From: Carex sylvatica
Lineage: Eukaryota; Streptophyta; Magnoliopsida; Poales; Cyperaceae
Assembly: GCA_964058845.1 (NCBI GenBank)
Contig: CAXKVR010000059.1
Span: 1-58,249 of the forward strand
DNA length: 58,249 nucleotides
Direction of reading: 5' to 3'
Part shown: in pieces, positions 22,624 through 35,197 of the stretch
Position numbering within the stretch: the first letter of the stretch is position 1
How the letters are laid out: each line of letters opens with the position of its first letter
Notes under the pieces: model-generated
The model's input: the letters and a program-made list of their open reading frames with translations, nothing else
Database searches by the model: none
What the model was told of the DNA's origin: nothing
Translations under genes and position numbers: made by a program

Positions 22624-25326
22624 TGTCACACCCCGCGGCCCCACGAGGCGCGACAGGTGCCTCCTGCCGTAGACATACGGTTGCCCGTATGCCTACAAGG
22701 CAAGTACGATATAATAGAAAGTAAAACACACCAACAAAACAAACAAATAACTAAGAAAAACAGTTCATAAATCCCAACTGGTCAGGTAATATCATACAAA
22801 ATCCGTATCTCGATGGATACGTATCACCAAATGACATAGAGAACACATATATATATACAATCAAAACATAAATCTATACATGTCTCTAGTCACAATACCA
22901 GACAGCTAAGCAGCGGTGAAAACCAGGCCTACCGACCTCGTGTCTCTCTCGGATCCGCCGAACCGGTACCTGAAAAATTAACCCAAAAGAGGGGATGAGA
23001 ATTGAATTCTCAGTGCGATAATTTGCCACATATCGTCCCTGGACTTGTAATCACAGATTATATTCAAAAAGTAAACACAAATATAGCTCAAATCAGTTTA
23101 TAATCATATATAAACATGAATACACAAACCCGACAACATATATCCAAATGAAATCACAATTCAGGAATTGCCAAGATGAAATTCAAGCACACAATATTTG
23201 GTTTAACTCGATTTCAGAATATCTGGTAGTAACTACAGATGTTCCACCAAACTGGACCCCAATTCATTCCCACTCGTCTGTAGGGTTACAGACACCTACA
23301 GACGGCTGTACCAGGTAAAATCTTTTCTCATGACACTCATCTGTAGTTACAGGCTTAACTGTTTAATTAAAAGTCTGGTTCCAATTCATATCCGGAAAAT
23401 CCATATAAATCCAACTGACCATCCAAACGCAATACCCCCTGGGTAATGCCATCCGATACACAGTCACCACATCCAAAATCATAGTACAAAGTCACTTACC
23501 CTTCGTCCCAACCGGTACTGGGAACTGCCGAAGGTCAGACGATCTAAAGCTTTAGAACACTGAGCGTCACAGTCCATGCATAGACTTGACAAATCCGGAT
23601 TCACTCCCTGAGTGACGTCATCACGGTGGATGACAATAATACCATATCCACCAACCGATGGTGATATAAAGCACGGTGACTTTAATTCCAAAATCAGATC
23701 ATTCAGATCAACACAAATAATAACCATACCAGCATGCAAATCAATCAGATTTAAATAATTCGAGTTTCACTTTATTTGGGCAATGCAATGCACATGAATC
23801 AAAATACAATTTAATTTCTGAATATAAAATATCAAACAAGTCCAGAAACCCCGCACCTGAGTAATAGCACGCTCGACTAAGGCTCAGGCGTCTCGAACGA
23901 TCCAGAAATCCTTTGCCTCGTATGATTACCACCTATTTTACACGTTAAATTCGATTAACGCGTTCGATTAATATCGGATAAGTCAACACCATTACCAAAC
24001 CCTAATTCGAATTCCAATTCAATCGGTAGTCCTGAATAAACAACATGAATCGATATGTTTTACGAAGTTATAACTCGATTAATTCCAACAATTTCCAGAG
24101 TTTCACTTGAAACTATCACAATTCCTTTCCATTTCAATCCAACCCCAAAACCCTAGTTCAATTCCAAATTCCACAAGCAAATCAATCCGATTATCGAGTT
24201 ATAACGTTTCAAATCAAATTCGACTTCGAATTTCACCAAAATATATCAAATCAAATAAAATTAGGGTTTCCAAGAGAAAAGGAAGACAAATCATATCAAT
24301 TATCACAAATTAACAACTAATCGAGCTAGAACTCGATTACGAAACCCTAATCACAAGTTTCAACCGAAATCATGACAAATCGAATAAATCGAATAAATTA
24401 GGATTTTCAAGAGATTACCAAAAGAGAAATATATACCAAATTAAAGCTTTCTAATCGATCAAGGATCATCAATTCAGCTCGACTCTCGATTTTCCGGTCA
24501 GTCCGATCAGTTTCCGCGTTTAATTTCTCTCTCTCTCTCTTTCCCTTTTTGCTTCGGCTCTAACCCTAGCCTTACGAATTCCTTCAAATATTACGGTGGA
24601 ATGAAATGAAGAAGAAAGGGATTTCATTTAATAATTGGAATTTTGCACATATACCCCTCCATTTTATTAATATTACCAAACTTGAAAATGTTTATTACAA
24701 ATAGGCCCTTATGTAATATTTTATTTATTAAAAAGATGAAAGAGAAAGAGAGAAGATATTTATTTAATCCATTTTGCAAATAGGTCCCTCAAAATAACAA
24801 GAATAACAGAAATACAGACCCCAGTGCGGACCAACCATCCGCACTGCGGATCCATCCAGCCGCATTCATTACGCAAATAACAAACACACCCCAGTGCGGA
24901 TCAATCATCCGCACTGCGGATCCGTCCAGCCGCACTCACAGCGCAAATAGCAAACACACATCCCAGTGCGGACCGATCATCCGCACTGCGGATCCGTCCA
25001 GCCGCACTCACGGCGCAGAAAAATGTCCGAGCCTAGTGCGGACGCACTGAGCTCAGTGCGGGTGATCCCCATCCGCATCCAGTACTTAGCGAAAATTCGT
25101 CAACTTCAGAAGAGTACAGAACTCACCCGCACTGCGGATTCCCATCCGCATTACCATCCGCACCCAGTGAAAATCACAGGAATTCGTTAAGGAAAATTGT
25201 CCCAGTGCGGGTGAAGCCACCCGCAGTGCGGGTCATCCATCCGCACTGGACCGTTTTTCTATATTTATTATTCGATTCTTAACGCCTTAATTCAATCAGT
25301 CAGTATAAAATATTTATTATGTCACA
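22624..25326 (-). mobile_element. Probable solo LTR, 2703 bp
   Basis: The segment starts TGTCACACCCC and ends TTATGTCACA (TG..CA), and is flanked by CATAT at 22619-22623 and 25327-25331, a 5-bp duplication as made by retroviral-type integrases. The host repeat continues on both sides. On the minus strand it ends GGGGTGTGACA, which from memory is a common 3' end of plant Ty3/gypsy LTRs just before the tRNA-Met primer site. No gag-pol, primer site or second LTR is present, so a solo LTR is the simplest reading. A CT-rich stretch at 24525-24560 (GA-rich on the minus strand) with CTAGGGTTAG beside it looks like an LTR leader. Its superfamily is inferred from ends only. Confidence 0.65.
24821..25250. 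repeat. GC-rich ~70-bp tandem array inside the LTR
   Basis: Units start CCAGTGCGGA at 24821, 24891 and 24963 with a diverged one near 25032, then break into shorter GTGCGGGTG/CCATCCGCA pieces to 25250. Each unit contains CAGTGCGGAY....ATCCGCACTG, an inverted pair able to form a hairpin, followed by CGGATCCRTCCAGCCGCA. GC content is far above the flanks. Confidence 0.85.
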
Positions 25327-25331
25327 CATAT

Positions 25332-25440
25332 AATTGAAATGTAAAACCATATCAGTATCCTTATTCATCCGGATATTCAAAAATTGAATATCCACATTTA
25401 ATTTTTTTCAAATACGGAGCAAATATTATCCATACCATTT
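25332..25440. repeat. GGATATGGATACGGATCC-type repeat, right part
   Basis: TATCCTTATTCATCCGGATA and AATTTTTTTCAAATACGGAG match the right half of related copies at 26740-26820 and 41270-41390; this is the continuation of the repeat interrupted at 22623. Confidence 0.5.
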
Positions 25441-25623
25441 TGACCCCCGAGTTTTTTAAAAATAGCCAAAGTTATAAATATTTTATTAAAAATAACCAAG
25501 GTTTGGAAGAATTTTTAAAAATACCCAACCTGTGGTATTTTTAATAATTTTCCCAAAACTTGGTTATTTTTAATAAAATATTTATAAATTTGAGTATTTT
25601 TAAAAAGTCGGGTTTTGAGCCCT
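25441..25623. mobile_element. Small hairpin MITE, 183 bp
   Basis: TTTTTTAAAAATAGCC.. and ATAAATATTTTATTAAAAAT (left) face ATTTTTAATAAAATATTTAT and GAGTATTTTTAAAAAGTCGG (right); arms of about 70 bases surround a short loop near 25535. No target duplication resolved. Confidence 0.6.
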
Positions 25624-25957
25624 ACCTCCATCAGTAAAATAATGGTAGTTGTATCCTTTATTTATTTTTAGTATTTTTGACCAAGGATTAAAATTAGATT
25701 TATTTAGATTTAAAAAGAATTGTAAAGATGAGAGGAGAGGAGAGGAAGAATGCAGCTAGCTTGCAGCGCCAGGCAAAAGGTGAAGGGAGGTACTGATCTG
25801 ATCTGTGATGTACAACAATACCTAATTTTCCACGTCAGTGAATCCTCATTACAGTATTCTTGTTTAAATATGCATGATTATGATCTGCTGAGATCGATCT
25901 GCTAATTTATGCCATGATTTATATATCTTCATCATTTATGAATTTATAGAAAGATTG

Positions 25958-26001
<44 letters not shown>

Positions 26002-26509
26002 GCAAATGTGCAATGCATGCACCTCGTGACGTGTATTCCATTAATTCCATCCAATGCAAAATTTAAGTCAGTCCCCCACCAGGAGACAAACCACCTAATT
26101 CATAATTTCATATATATACAATAATACAAATTAAGCAACATGATTCATTGATTGCATCTATATATCATTTCTGTTTCTAAATATCAACAAAATTATCTAG
26201 CTACTTAATTACAGTTACAACTGGTAATAATAATAAAGCTTCTTGTCACTGTCATTGTCATTGTCATTGTGGGACTTTTGGTTGGTTTTACGGAAATCTT
26301 TGCTCTGATAAGATGTGACAAATTAAAAACCGATTGGATCGGATTGAATTGGATTGGATTGGATTATATATTGTGTCAGTTTCGGAATTGAATTGTTTCT
26401 GGTTTGGGAGAATATATGTAGGTTTCTAGTCATATCACTTTGCTTGAATGAGATCATATATAATATTTCCGGATCTCAAAATCATTACAAATATATATAT
26501 ATATATAGG
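25624..26509. other. Intergenic with a (GA)n microsatellite
   Basis: A GA dinucleotide tract runs 25962-25997. GTCATTGTCATTGTCATTGT (26252) and GGATTGGATTGGATT runs (26340-26365) are simple tandem motifs. No gene seen. Confidence 0.5.
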
Positions 26510-26820
26510 GTTTCAAACGGATTGGATATACAGTGGTAAAATCATATCTTCATCCGTTTTTGTTTTTCAAATATAAATACGAATGGGATATTTGATGGAT
26601 ACAAATAGAAATCAGATATTAAATATATACGGATTGGATCGGTATTCATAGATATATTATATACATAACTTTTTTAATAATATATATTAAACTATATAAT
26701 ATATATTTATTATTTGGATCTGTATTAGTACAAATATTCAAATATTAGATATCCTCATCTAATTTTTTGATACGGATCCGAATACGGACGGAAAATATCC
26801 GATATGTTTTCACCTCGACG
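26510..26820. repeat. GATACGGATCCGAATACGGA-type repeat, complete copy
   Basis: It starts with GTTTCAAACGGATTGGATAT and ends with GATACGGATCCGAATACGGA and GTTTTCACCTCG. The two ends are partly inverted (GTGGTAAAATC.. ATCCG against CGGAC..GATATGTTTTCACC). The same family lies at 22365-25440 (interrupted) and 41260-41390 (right half only). Confidence 0.5.
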
Positions 26821-26879
26821 ATGATATGCATAGCATAGAACAGTTCATATTTTAAATTTATATTTTCGTGCTCAGCATG

Positions 26880-27210
26880 TAAAGTGTCGACTCGAACCTC
26901 AATACAATATTCATATAAAAATATAGTTAGAGATCAAATTTTATATTTATTTTAGAATCTTTTTACTATTTTATTTAATTAAACAATTAGAAAAATTACA
27001 CGGACCATTCAAAATAAGAAATTTTCTACATGTCTAGAAAATAGTAAAAAATTATAAAATATAACTTCAGTCTCCAAATATATTTTCTTATTTAAAGATC
27101 ATATTTAGCGGTTTGAATAAACTGTTTGGACTTCATAAATGAAAATATTTATAAATTTATAACATATCAGATTGATCATCTCTGTAATATACATATTACC
27201 ATAACCTCGC
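26880..27210. mobile_element. Hairpin MITE, worn copy
   Basis: The right end TAATATACATATTACCATAA CC is the inverted terminus of the family seen at 744. GAGATCAAATTTTATATTTA (26929) and CTATTTTATTTAATT pair with CTAGAAAATAGTAAAAAATT and TATAACTTCAGTCTCC on the right. The left end is eroded. Confidence 0.5.
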
Positions 27211-27340
27211 TCCACTCATAGAACTGATATAAATTAAAGTGGATAACGCTAAATATTTCTCCTAATTACACAAATATTTTGAAAACTAAAATTTCAAAAT
27301 TATATGCTAGTTTATATTCATAATGACCATGCATTATGCA

Positions 27341-27342
<2 letters not shown>

Positions 27343-27380
<38 letters not shown>
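27343..27380. repeat. (AT)n microsatellite
   Basis: An uninterrupted AT dinucleotide tract of about 38 bases. Confidence 0.95.
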
Positions 27381-27384
<4 letters not shown>

Positions 27385-28963
27385 AAGTCATTCAACAAGT
27401 AAAGCAACAATAACAAAAAACCCTAAAATTTTAGATATGTTGATAGAAGTTCATGAGGTGTTCTTACTTTGTCGTATATTTTAAGGGAATATAAGTATTA
27501 ATTTGTATTTCGCTATATTTTGTATAAGTTGCATGTATCATATCACAAATAGTACGTATTTTGCACCAGCTTTTTAATATATATACATACCCACAATTCA
27601 ATGTTATACATATAATAACAACTATCACTTTGTCAGAACAAGCATTCTATACAAAAAAAAAATATTTATAATCTGTGATGATCATTGTATATAGAAGCAT
27701 TCTTACCTCGCAAAATAAATTGACATATAGTGAATTAAGGCTCTAATTGATTATCATAGCATTGTTACGGTTGTTTTTTTGTATAATTATAAATAAAGTA
27801 TAATATATAACCAATAACAAGTCCACAAAAAGCATTTCTGCCTTCTAAATAAGCTGTTTTTTATAATTATACTTGGCTCCAAAAAGATATATACCTTATT
27901 GTTAATTAGAATTGTTAACGTACTACATTCTCACTTTCAATTCTCTAAAAACACTCATAATTTAATTATTACTTCTTGGAGACCTACAAAACATTAATTA
28001 TTCTTATTGACTAAATTAATTAACACCATTCATGAATAATGACATCTGACTAATTAATTAATAACATAGAGATGATCACAAACAAACCACATTTTCCTAA
28101 TTAACACACTCCTTGAACCACCATGAATACTTATTCTAGAAAAACTAGAAAAAATGAAATATATAAATCACATTATTTAAAGCTTGTAAGTTAAAGTTAG
28201 GGCACAAAATAACACTACAAAAAGCAGAATCCAATATATTTTGACTTAGCTAGGCCGGTATTATGTCTGATTTGTTTGTTTGGACTTAATATTCTTAACT
28301 GGATTAAATGACATAAACATTTATTGCTGATCGATATGATTTGAGGCGAGATACTCTCCACACAAAAAATTCCAACATTTTTATCTATATATAAACATGT
28401 GCACCAAGCACATCCACAACTAGCTATATATATAGAACATGAAATAATAATTATTTTATGAAGATTACAATGCTAAAGGTATGTCTGTGTTTACCTCGCA
28501 TATCTATATATTCCATGTATATATTGACACCAGCACTGATTCCTTACACTTTTAATCTGTAAAATGCTTATTCAAACAAGGAAAAATAGAAAAAAAAAAA
28601 AAAAAATTGATGTTGAGAGAGAGAGAGAATTAATTAGAGTCTCGAGTCAATCCATGGTGAATTAAGAGCACCTCACCATGCCCCAAAATAACCCAAAAAA
28701 AATGCAATTAATTGCTTCCTTTGAGTAGCTACCACCCCCCCATTTTCCAATCAGAAGTGACTCCTTTCCATGCTATCTTGACTTTCAAATCCTCACAACA
28801 TTTATTCCTACAACAACCCCTCCTATTAGAATAATCACCTCACTTATTATACACTGCTTCCCTTCCATGCAGCCTTCTGCATGCTTTAATTCCCTACAAT
28901 ATTTATCTATTGCATGCATGGATTAATTAATTTACATATATATTGTCTCATTTAATTCGCTGA
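27381..28963. other. Intergenic, AT-rich
   Basis: Contains an A-rich run at 28590-28607 and short GA and C6 runs; no coding region, RNA gene or transposon border recognised. Confidence 0.45.
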
Positions 28964-29028
<65 letters not shown>

Positions 29029-29463
29029 CTAATGTGCATTCGGAAGCATATGGTCCGAAGTACTTACGGTCCAAATTTAAAATTTCAAAACTCAAAAAGT
29101 CGATCCGAACCGTTCATCTTATTCTCCATATTAATATGTGCTTGAAGACCAAATTTTACATTTGTCTGAATTTGGTTACTATTTATTAAGTATTTTATAA
29201 AATTGTTGATCCAACGGTGGCTGCTGATTTTACTGTTTTGTTAAGCCACAATTGGATCAACAATTTTATGAAATTCTTAATAAATAGTAAATAAATTCAG
29301 AAAAATGTAAAATTTGGTCTCCAAGCAGATATTAATATGAAAAATAAGATGAACGGTTCAGATCGACTTTTTGAGTTTTGAAATTTCAAATTTGGACCGT
29401 AAGTACTTCGGACCATATGCTTCCGAATGCACATTAGCCTCTCTCTCTCTCTCTCTCTCTCTC

Positions 29464-29530
<67 letters not shown>
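28964..29530. mobile_element. Long palindromic MITE (29029-29437) with mirrored microsatellite flanks
   Basis: CTAATGTGCATTCGGAAGCA at 29029 is exactly mirrored by TGCTTCCGAATGCACATTAG ending 29437. The arms remain complementary for about 180 bases each (GGTCCGAAGTACTTACGGTC against GACCGTAAGTACTTCGGACC). The loop near 29230 is flanked by TTGATCCAACGGTGGC and GCCACAATTGGATCAA. Outside, the left flank is (AC)n(AT)n(AG)n (28964-29028) and the right flank (CT)n(AT)n (29438-29530), so the inverted symmetry continues through the microsatellites. No coding capacity; related to 40111-40448. Confidence 0.85.
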
Positions 29531-29536
<6 letters not shown>

Positions 29537-30010
29537 ATTATTATTCAATGAAGCTCATCTGACAATTTTAAAATTGTTTGTTTATAATTCACAAAATGAA
29601 AAAAAAAAATGTGAATACTTAGTTAGATCAATTCATGACAATACTAGATAGATAACCACTGCATAACTAATACAATTTTCTATATAATGTTAAAGTTAGT
29701 CGCTATATATATATCTCAATCCCTAATAATTAACTGTTTGCAAATATTACAGTTATATAAACCCATTATTACTGAATAAAGCTCAGTAAAATTAAAAATG
29801 TGAACAACTTCATTTGACATTTTTATGTGAATCTGACAATTTTAAAATTGCTTGTTTATAATTCACAAAATGAAAAAAAGAATGTGAATACTTAGTTAGC
29901 TCAATTCATGACAGTACTATATATAATCCCTGCATAACTAATACAATTTTCTATATAATGTTAAGTCGCTATATATCTCAAAGTAACTGTTTGCAAATAT
30001 TACAGTTATA
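29531..30010. repeat. Tandem duplication, about 270-bp period
   Basis: TCTGACAATTTTAAAATTG at 29559 recurs at 29831. TTCACAAAATGAAAAAAA, GTGAATACTTAGTTAG, GCATAACTAATACAATTTTC and CTGTTTGCAAATATTACAGT all repeat in the same order. Both copies lie 1.5-2 kb upstream of the WOX gene start. Confidence 0.85.
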
Positions 30011-30160
30011 TTTTTACTTTTACAGAATTTACTGATAAAAAACAAAGTAAAAAGTGCAATGAAAGGCAAACAGTGAAAGAAACAAGGAGAGGATCCGGAC
30101 GACTGTTGACCCCACCTTCCTTCTTCCATTTATTGCACCAAAGGTACTAGTTTGGACTAG

Positions 30161-30200
<40 letters not shown>

Positions 30201-31561
30201 CAAGATGGATAAAAACCAAACATGAGAAAAGGTGGCAGAGAAAAGATAAAGATAGATATAGAAGACTGATCCATGCCATTTACTTCTCATTTGACTGTAA
30301 GGCTTTCTTTCTCCTACCTCTTCAAAACAAAGCAAATCAAAGCACTACAAAACAAAGTTCTGAGGTTTGTATCCTTTTTCATGTTTGTTCATACCTAGTC
30401 AGAGCAAATCTATTACGCCTTAATTTCTAAAAGTAATCATTTATAGGGTACCCTGATGAACCATCTTCTCTTTTCTATCTTACCTAGGTCCCTATATTTA
30501 GGTAGATATAACATTTTGACTGACATGTTGACCTATAGTTTGCAACCCCATCAACCACAAATGGGAAATTAATGAATTTTGCATAACAAAGATATAATTT
30601 AATGAACGAATAATTTTTAATTTTTGCAGTTGGAATGAATTAAAGGAATTGTGCTTTCAAAAAATATCAGAATTATTGGTCATGAGAAATTAATACTATC
30701 TTTCTGTTCATGAACCAAATTTCTCCATTTTCTTGTACCAGTATATATATCTAAACCTTCCTGTTGCATAATTCTTTTGTTTTGGTGTCAATCCCCAGGT
30801 CTATCTCTCTTTTTCTCTTTCTCTTTCTCTTTCTCTATTTTTTTTTTTTTTTAAGATAACTCTTTGTCTATGTCTCTCCTGCCTGGTTCTGTGTGCACTG
30901 AATTGAAGTCCTCCTGTACACATAAAATTAAATTTCTTTTTTTCTCTCTTCTCTCTTCTCTCTTCTCTTTCTCTTTCTCTTTCTGAGAATAAAAAAGAAG
31001 TACTGAAATAGGCCAGGCAGATGGGGTTTTCCATGTTTTCTTGCTAAGCATACGAGGGAATTCCAGTGTACTTTTCTTCTACCCCTTTTAATGCTCTCTT
31101 TATGGAAAAAGCATGGCTGTGTAAAGACTAAAGTGTACTACTCCCAGTCTTTTACCAGTCTCTTTCTCTTGACAGAAGTTTCTTGTTCTGGTCTGTTTGT
31201 GCTCTCTTTTTTTCTTCTGGTGAAAAATCTCTCTTTGTTACTAGCAGTTGAAAACTTGAAATGTGGAAAGGGAATTGTACTGTCTAACAAGTCTCTCCCT
31301 TACTGTTTACTGTTTCAATATCTAACAATAAACTGAAACACTCATGAGATATAAAATAAATATAAACTATGGCATTGATTGTGTAAGAATTTTTATGTAC
31401 AGGGGTAGGTAGCTAGCTTTGGAGCACATAATATAACAAGTTAGAGGGGACTTCTCTATCTTGCTTCCAAGAGAAACATCTCTCTCTAGCTAATCATAAG
31501 TGCATCGTATATAATCTTGCAAAGAATAAAACCAAAAAGAGAGAGATAGAAAGAGAAGGCT
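30011..31561 (+). promoter_or_regulatory. Upstream region of the WOX9-like gene
   Basis: It contains a (CT)n tract at 30162-30198 and CTTTT-rich runs at 30805-30850 and 30940-30985. Just before the start codon are AGAGAGAGATAGAAAGAGAA and a pyrimidine-rich leader. No other gene was seen; promoter elements cannot be assigned by eye. GA/CT tracts are a known class of plant regulatory repeat (bound by BPC proteins), which is a possibility only. Confidence 0.4.
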
Positions 31562-34550
31562 ATGGCTTCATCCAATAGACATTGGCCAAGCATGTTCAAG
31601 TCCAAGCCTTGCAACCAGCCATGGCATGACATCAGCACTCCACCTCCATTGTCAAGCGCTTGCCAGAAATCACCTTACACCTCAGGTTCATCATTCATCT
31701 ATAATTCTATGTACTCTTTTTCAATCAGTTTTCAATGATTTTTCATTAATAAAATATATTTGAATTTGAGCTTTTTAGTTTTTCTCTCATTTTATTTTGT
31801 TTTCTGTTGATATTTAATTGAACTGATGCCTTCCTTAAAATGATTAGAAACTGTAGCAGTTCTACGTTCTGCCTTTCTATCATTCATGTCAGAACCAAGC
31901 TTTTGTTAAATTAAAGGAGCTACATCTGCACCTAGTTTTAGATTTTCTTGTTATTAAAGCAATACTTCTTCAAGTATATGATATTGCATATACCTATTTT
32001 TATTCCCATTTCATATATATCACATAGTGAAATGATATCAAGTATTTGCATATACAAAATTAAGAAGTTAGAACTATTATACAAGATCTAGGGTTAATTT
32101 TGTTTACTGAAGTTAGAAATATTATACAAGATCTTATGATTGAAACAAGAACTTATACATATTATTTTGGCAACAAATTTGTCAGTAGGATGCGAGGAGA
32201 GAACCCCCGAGCCGAAACCACGGTGGAACCCAAAACCCGAGCAAATTCGGATTCTTGAAGCAATCTTCAATTCCGGTATGGTGAACCCACCCCGTGAAGA
32301 AATCCGTAAGATACGCATCCAGCTCCAGCAGTACGGTCAAGTAGGGGATGCAAATGTGTTCTACTGGTTCCAAAACCGCAAATCTCGTACCAAAAGCAAA
32401 AACCGCCACCTCCTTTCATCCCGAGCTAACCCTCGTCCTTCCACCGGAACCAACATTAATGCCGTTGCCACTACCGGCATTTCCACACCAAATATCGGCA
32501 TTCTCAGCAATCTCAACAGTTCTAGCAACTCCAATTCTCTGACCTCTCCGTCAACTAATGTCACAATGCCTATTACAATGACCACACTGACCTCCTCTTC
32601 TTCCTCTTCATCAGAGGGGTCATCGGGCTCGAGCAAACCCATAAAACCAGTGCCGTTAGCGATGAACATTCCTGAGCCTATAAACATGTACAACAATTTT
32701 CACGGTTCAATGGAGCTCTCATATCTTCCCGAGCCGTTTTTCATTCAAAACCCTCATGGGTACTGTTTTGCCATACCAGAGCTCACTGGTCTGATAGCTA
32801 CACCAGACCATGTTACTGGTTTCGGGTTAGGGCTATGCAACGAGCCAATGGGGAATGGCGGTGCAGCCACCAGTGAAGAGGTGGGGGTTAAACGCAAGAA
32901 CAATGCTGATGAGTTGCACTGTGGTTTGGGTTTAACTAATCATGAGTTAATAAACCATGAAGGTTACAAGGGCTTCTTTGCAAGAGATGCAGAAGAGAAT
33001 GTGAAGATTGGGCTCCAACAGGATTGTTGCTTTCAACCCACAGCAACTACTGTTGTTCCCTCTACTGTTGCAACTGGAGTTACTGATCATGTTACTTGTG
33101 CTGCAACGACAGTGGTATCATGTCCTTTCAATGTGATACAAGGTACGTAGATTTAGAAAATTTCAATTACATCATTACAAAGTGCCCAAAAGTTTCATGG
33201 ACAAAAGTCTCCACTAAATGGTCATTACCATTTCATGACATGTGTTTCAATTATATTTCAAACTTAATTTAAGCCAATCAGTTTCCTAATTCTAAAATTA
33301 TGAAAATAACAAGCAAATCTGATGAACAGTATTATATATTCCATGGAAATATTTTAGTACCTAGAAGTACTTGAGTAGAATGATGGTTCTTTAATTAACT
33401 TCTACTTTTTGTCAAAAGGTGGATGCTATTATCCATTTTATGATTAAATGGTATATATATCCTCTTACTAAATATTTGAATAATTTTATGGGGCTAAAAT
33501 TGATAGTTATATTTGAAAATGTTGAGTATATATTATTGACAATATATAATAGCTCAACTCTTCTCTCAAAGTCCAATTCTTTTATCTTATTGTTCTACAT
33601 GTAATTAATATGTATTGCATTGCATGACATATCGACATGAATTAAAGGGAAAATATTAATTTCCAGCTTTAAATTTTCAAATACTGCAAAGAGTGTTGTA
33701 GCATTCCATAGGAAGCTAGCTAGGTCTTTTTTCTTTCATCCCTTTTGTTGCATGCACTTGACAGTTAATTAATGTTCTAGTTCTTTCTTATCCATCATGT
33801 CTGGCTATATGGTTCTTCCATCCAATCAATCTTTCCCATGAAATAACGTGTGTTGCAATGCTATCTTCCAAGTTTGGCATTAGGTGAAAGAGTCTAAAGT
33901 GGGTCCCACAAAAACATAGTGGTAAATTAAACAAGTCTTAGTAAAGAAAAATGACATGAGAGACAAGATTGATGCAAGATATATACCTCTTGTTTTCTTC
34001 CTTCCTTGTGCCAACTACTGTATATATATATCTAATCATGGACATGCATGAAATGGTAGAAATGGCAGAGTTTATGACAAAAAGACCATGTTGTTAGAAA
34101 TCAAGTCATGCATGCAATGCTAGCGTCATACTACAAATCTGTTGAAAATTCCTTTTAAAGTGCAATTGTACCTTAGTTAACATATGCATTCAACACCCTC
34201 TCCATTTTAAACTCTATTGATTTAATTAACATCAGTAATTAATATCAATGTTTTAATTTGTGATCAGCAACTTACCATTCTAAGGTTGAATCATTATATC
34301 TTCATTATTATTTGGAGTAAAAACTGAATTAAAAGATAAGATTTCAAGGAAATAAGGAGACAGTGATGCTTCCATTGTTTGTGAAAATGGAGGGGAAAGG
34401 GGACACAAAATTAAAAGAAGAGCTAATAAATGAGGGTTTTCTGAGTAGTCATGTCAATTATAGTTTCTCGAGGGGTTGGTTTAACATTGACACATTGTAC
34501 ATTGTTGAAAAGATAGAGAAAGGTGACACAGTTGTGGTCAAATGTGTCAC

Positions 34551-34581
<31 letters not shown>

Positions 34582-35159
34582 AAACAAAAAACAAACCAGA
34601 GAGAGAGAAGATGCAGTTAAGAGTTTAAAGTCTGGTTTCATACTTACCTAGCACAGCACAGCACAGCACTTTTAAGTCTGGTTCTGGTTCTGGGCCTTCT
34701 GGCACTGGCCACTGGCTCCTCCATTAGTTGGCGCTGTTTCCTAGATTGGACGTGTGCATGGTTTTATCATTTAAAAAAAATCAAAATCATACAGATAAGT
34801 TAAATTACTGACTAGTTACTTATAATATATACAGGTTAACTGTGCATACAATATATATATTTTTTAAATGGAAGTAAAATCATTAAAATACCATTTATTA
34901 CTGGGTATTTCTCAGAACTTGGATTTCCTCGCACATTATGGCAACAAGTTTCACCATTATGGGATGCGTTGAACGGATTTAATTAGGGTTTCTGTAACTT
35001 TTTGCCTCGATATTATTTCATGTATTTACAGTGTCCAGTAAATGCTACGTACTATTCATGATTTTGTTTTGTATTCTCTATTATATTGATTAAATCATTT
35101 TAAATAATGCATGAGATATACATGTAATTTAGTAATAAGCATCTATCTTATATTTATTG

Positions 35160-35197
<38 letters not shown>

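Noticed and set aside
24821..25250. CRISPR-like spaced repeats
   Set aside because: Units are full-length tandem copies without unique spacers, in a eukaryotic LTR.
22624..25326. Full-length LTR retrotransposon
   Set aside because: No gag-pol coding, no primer binding site and no second LTR; solo LTR fits better.
29297..29651. Tyr/Ile-repeat ORFs on both strands
   Set aside because: Translation of (TA)n and (CT)n microsatellites.
32182..32696. Minus-strand and alternative-frame ORFs across WOX9 exon 2
   Set aside because: Antisense shadows of the homeobox coding exon.
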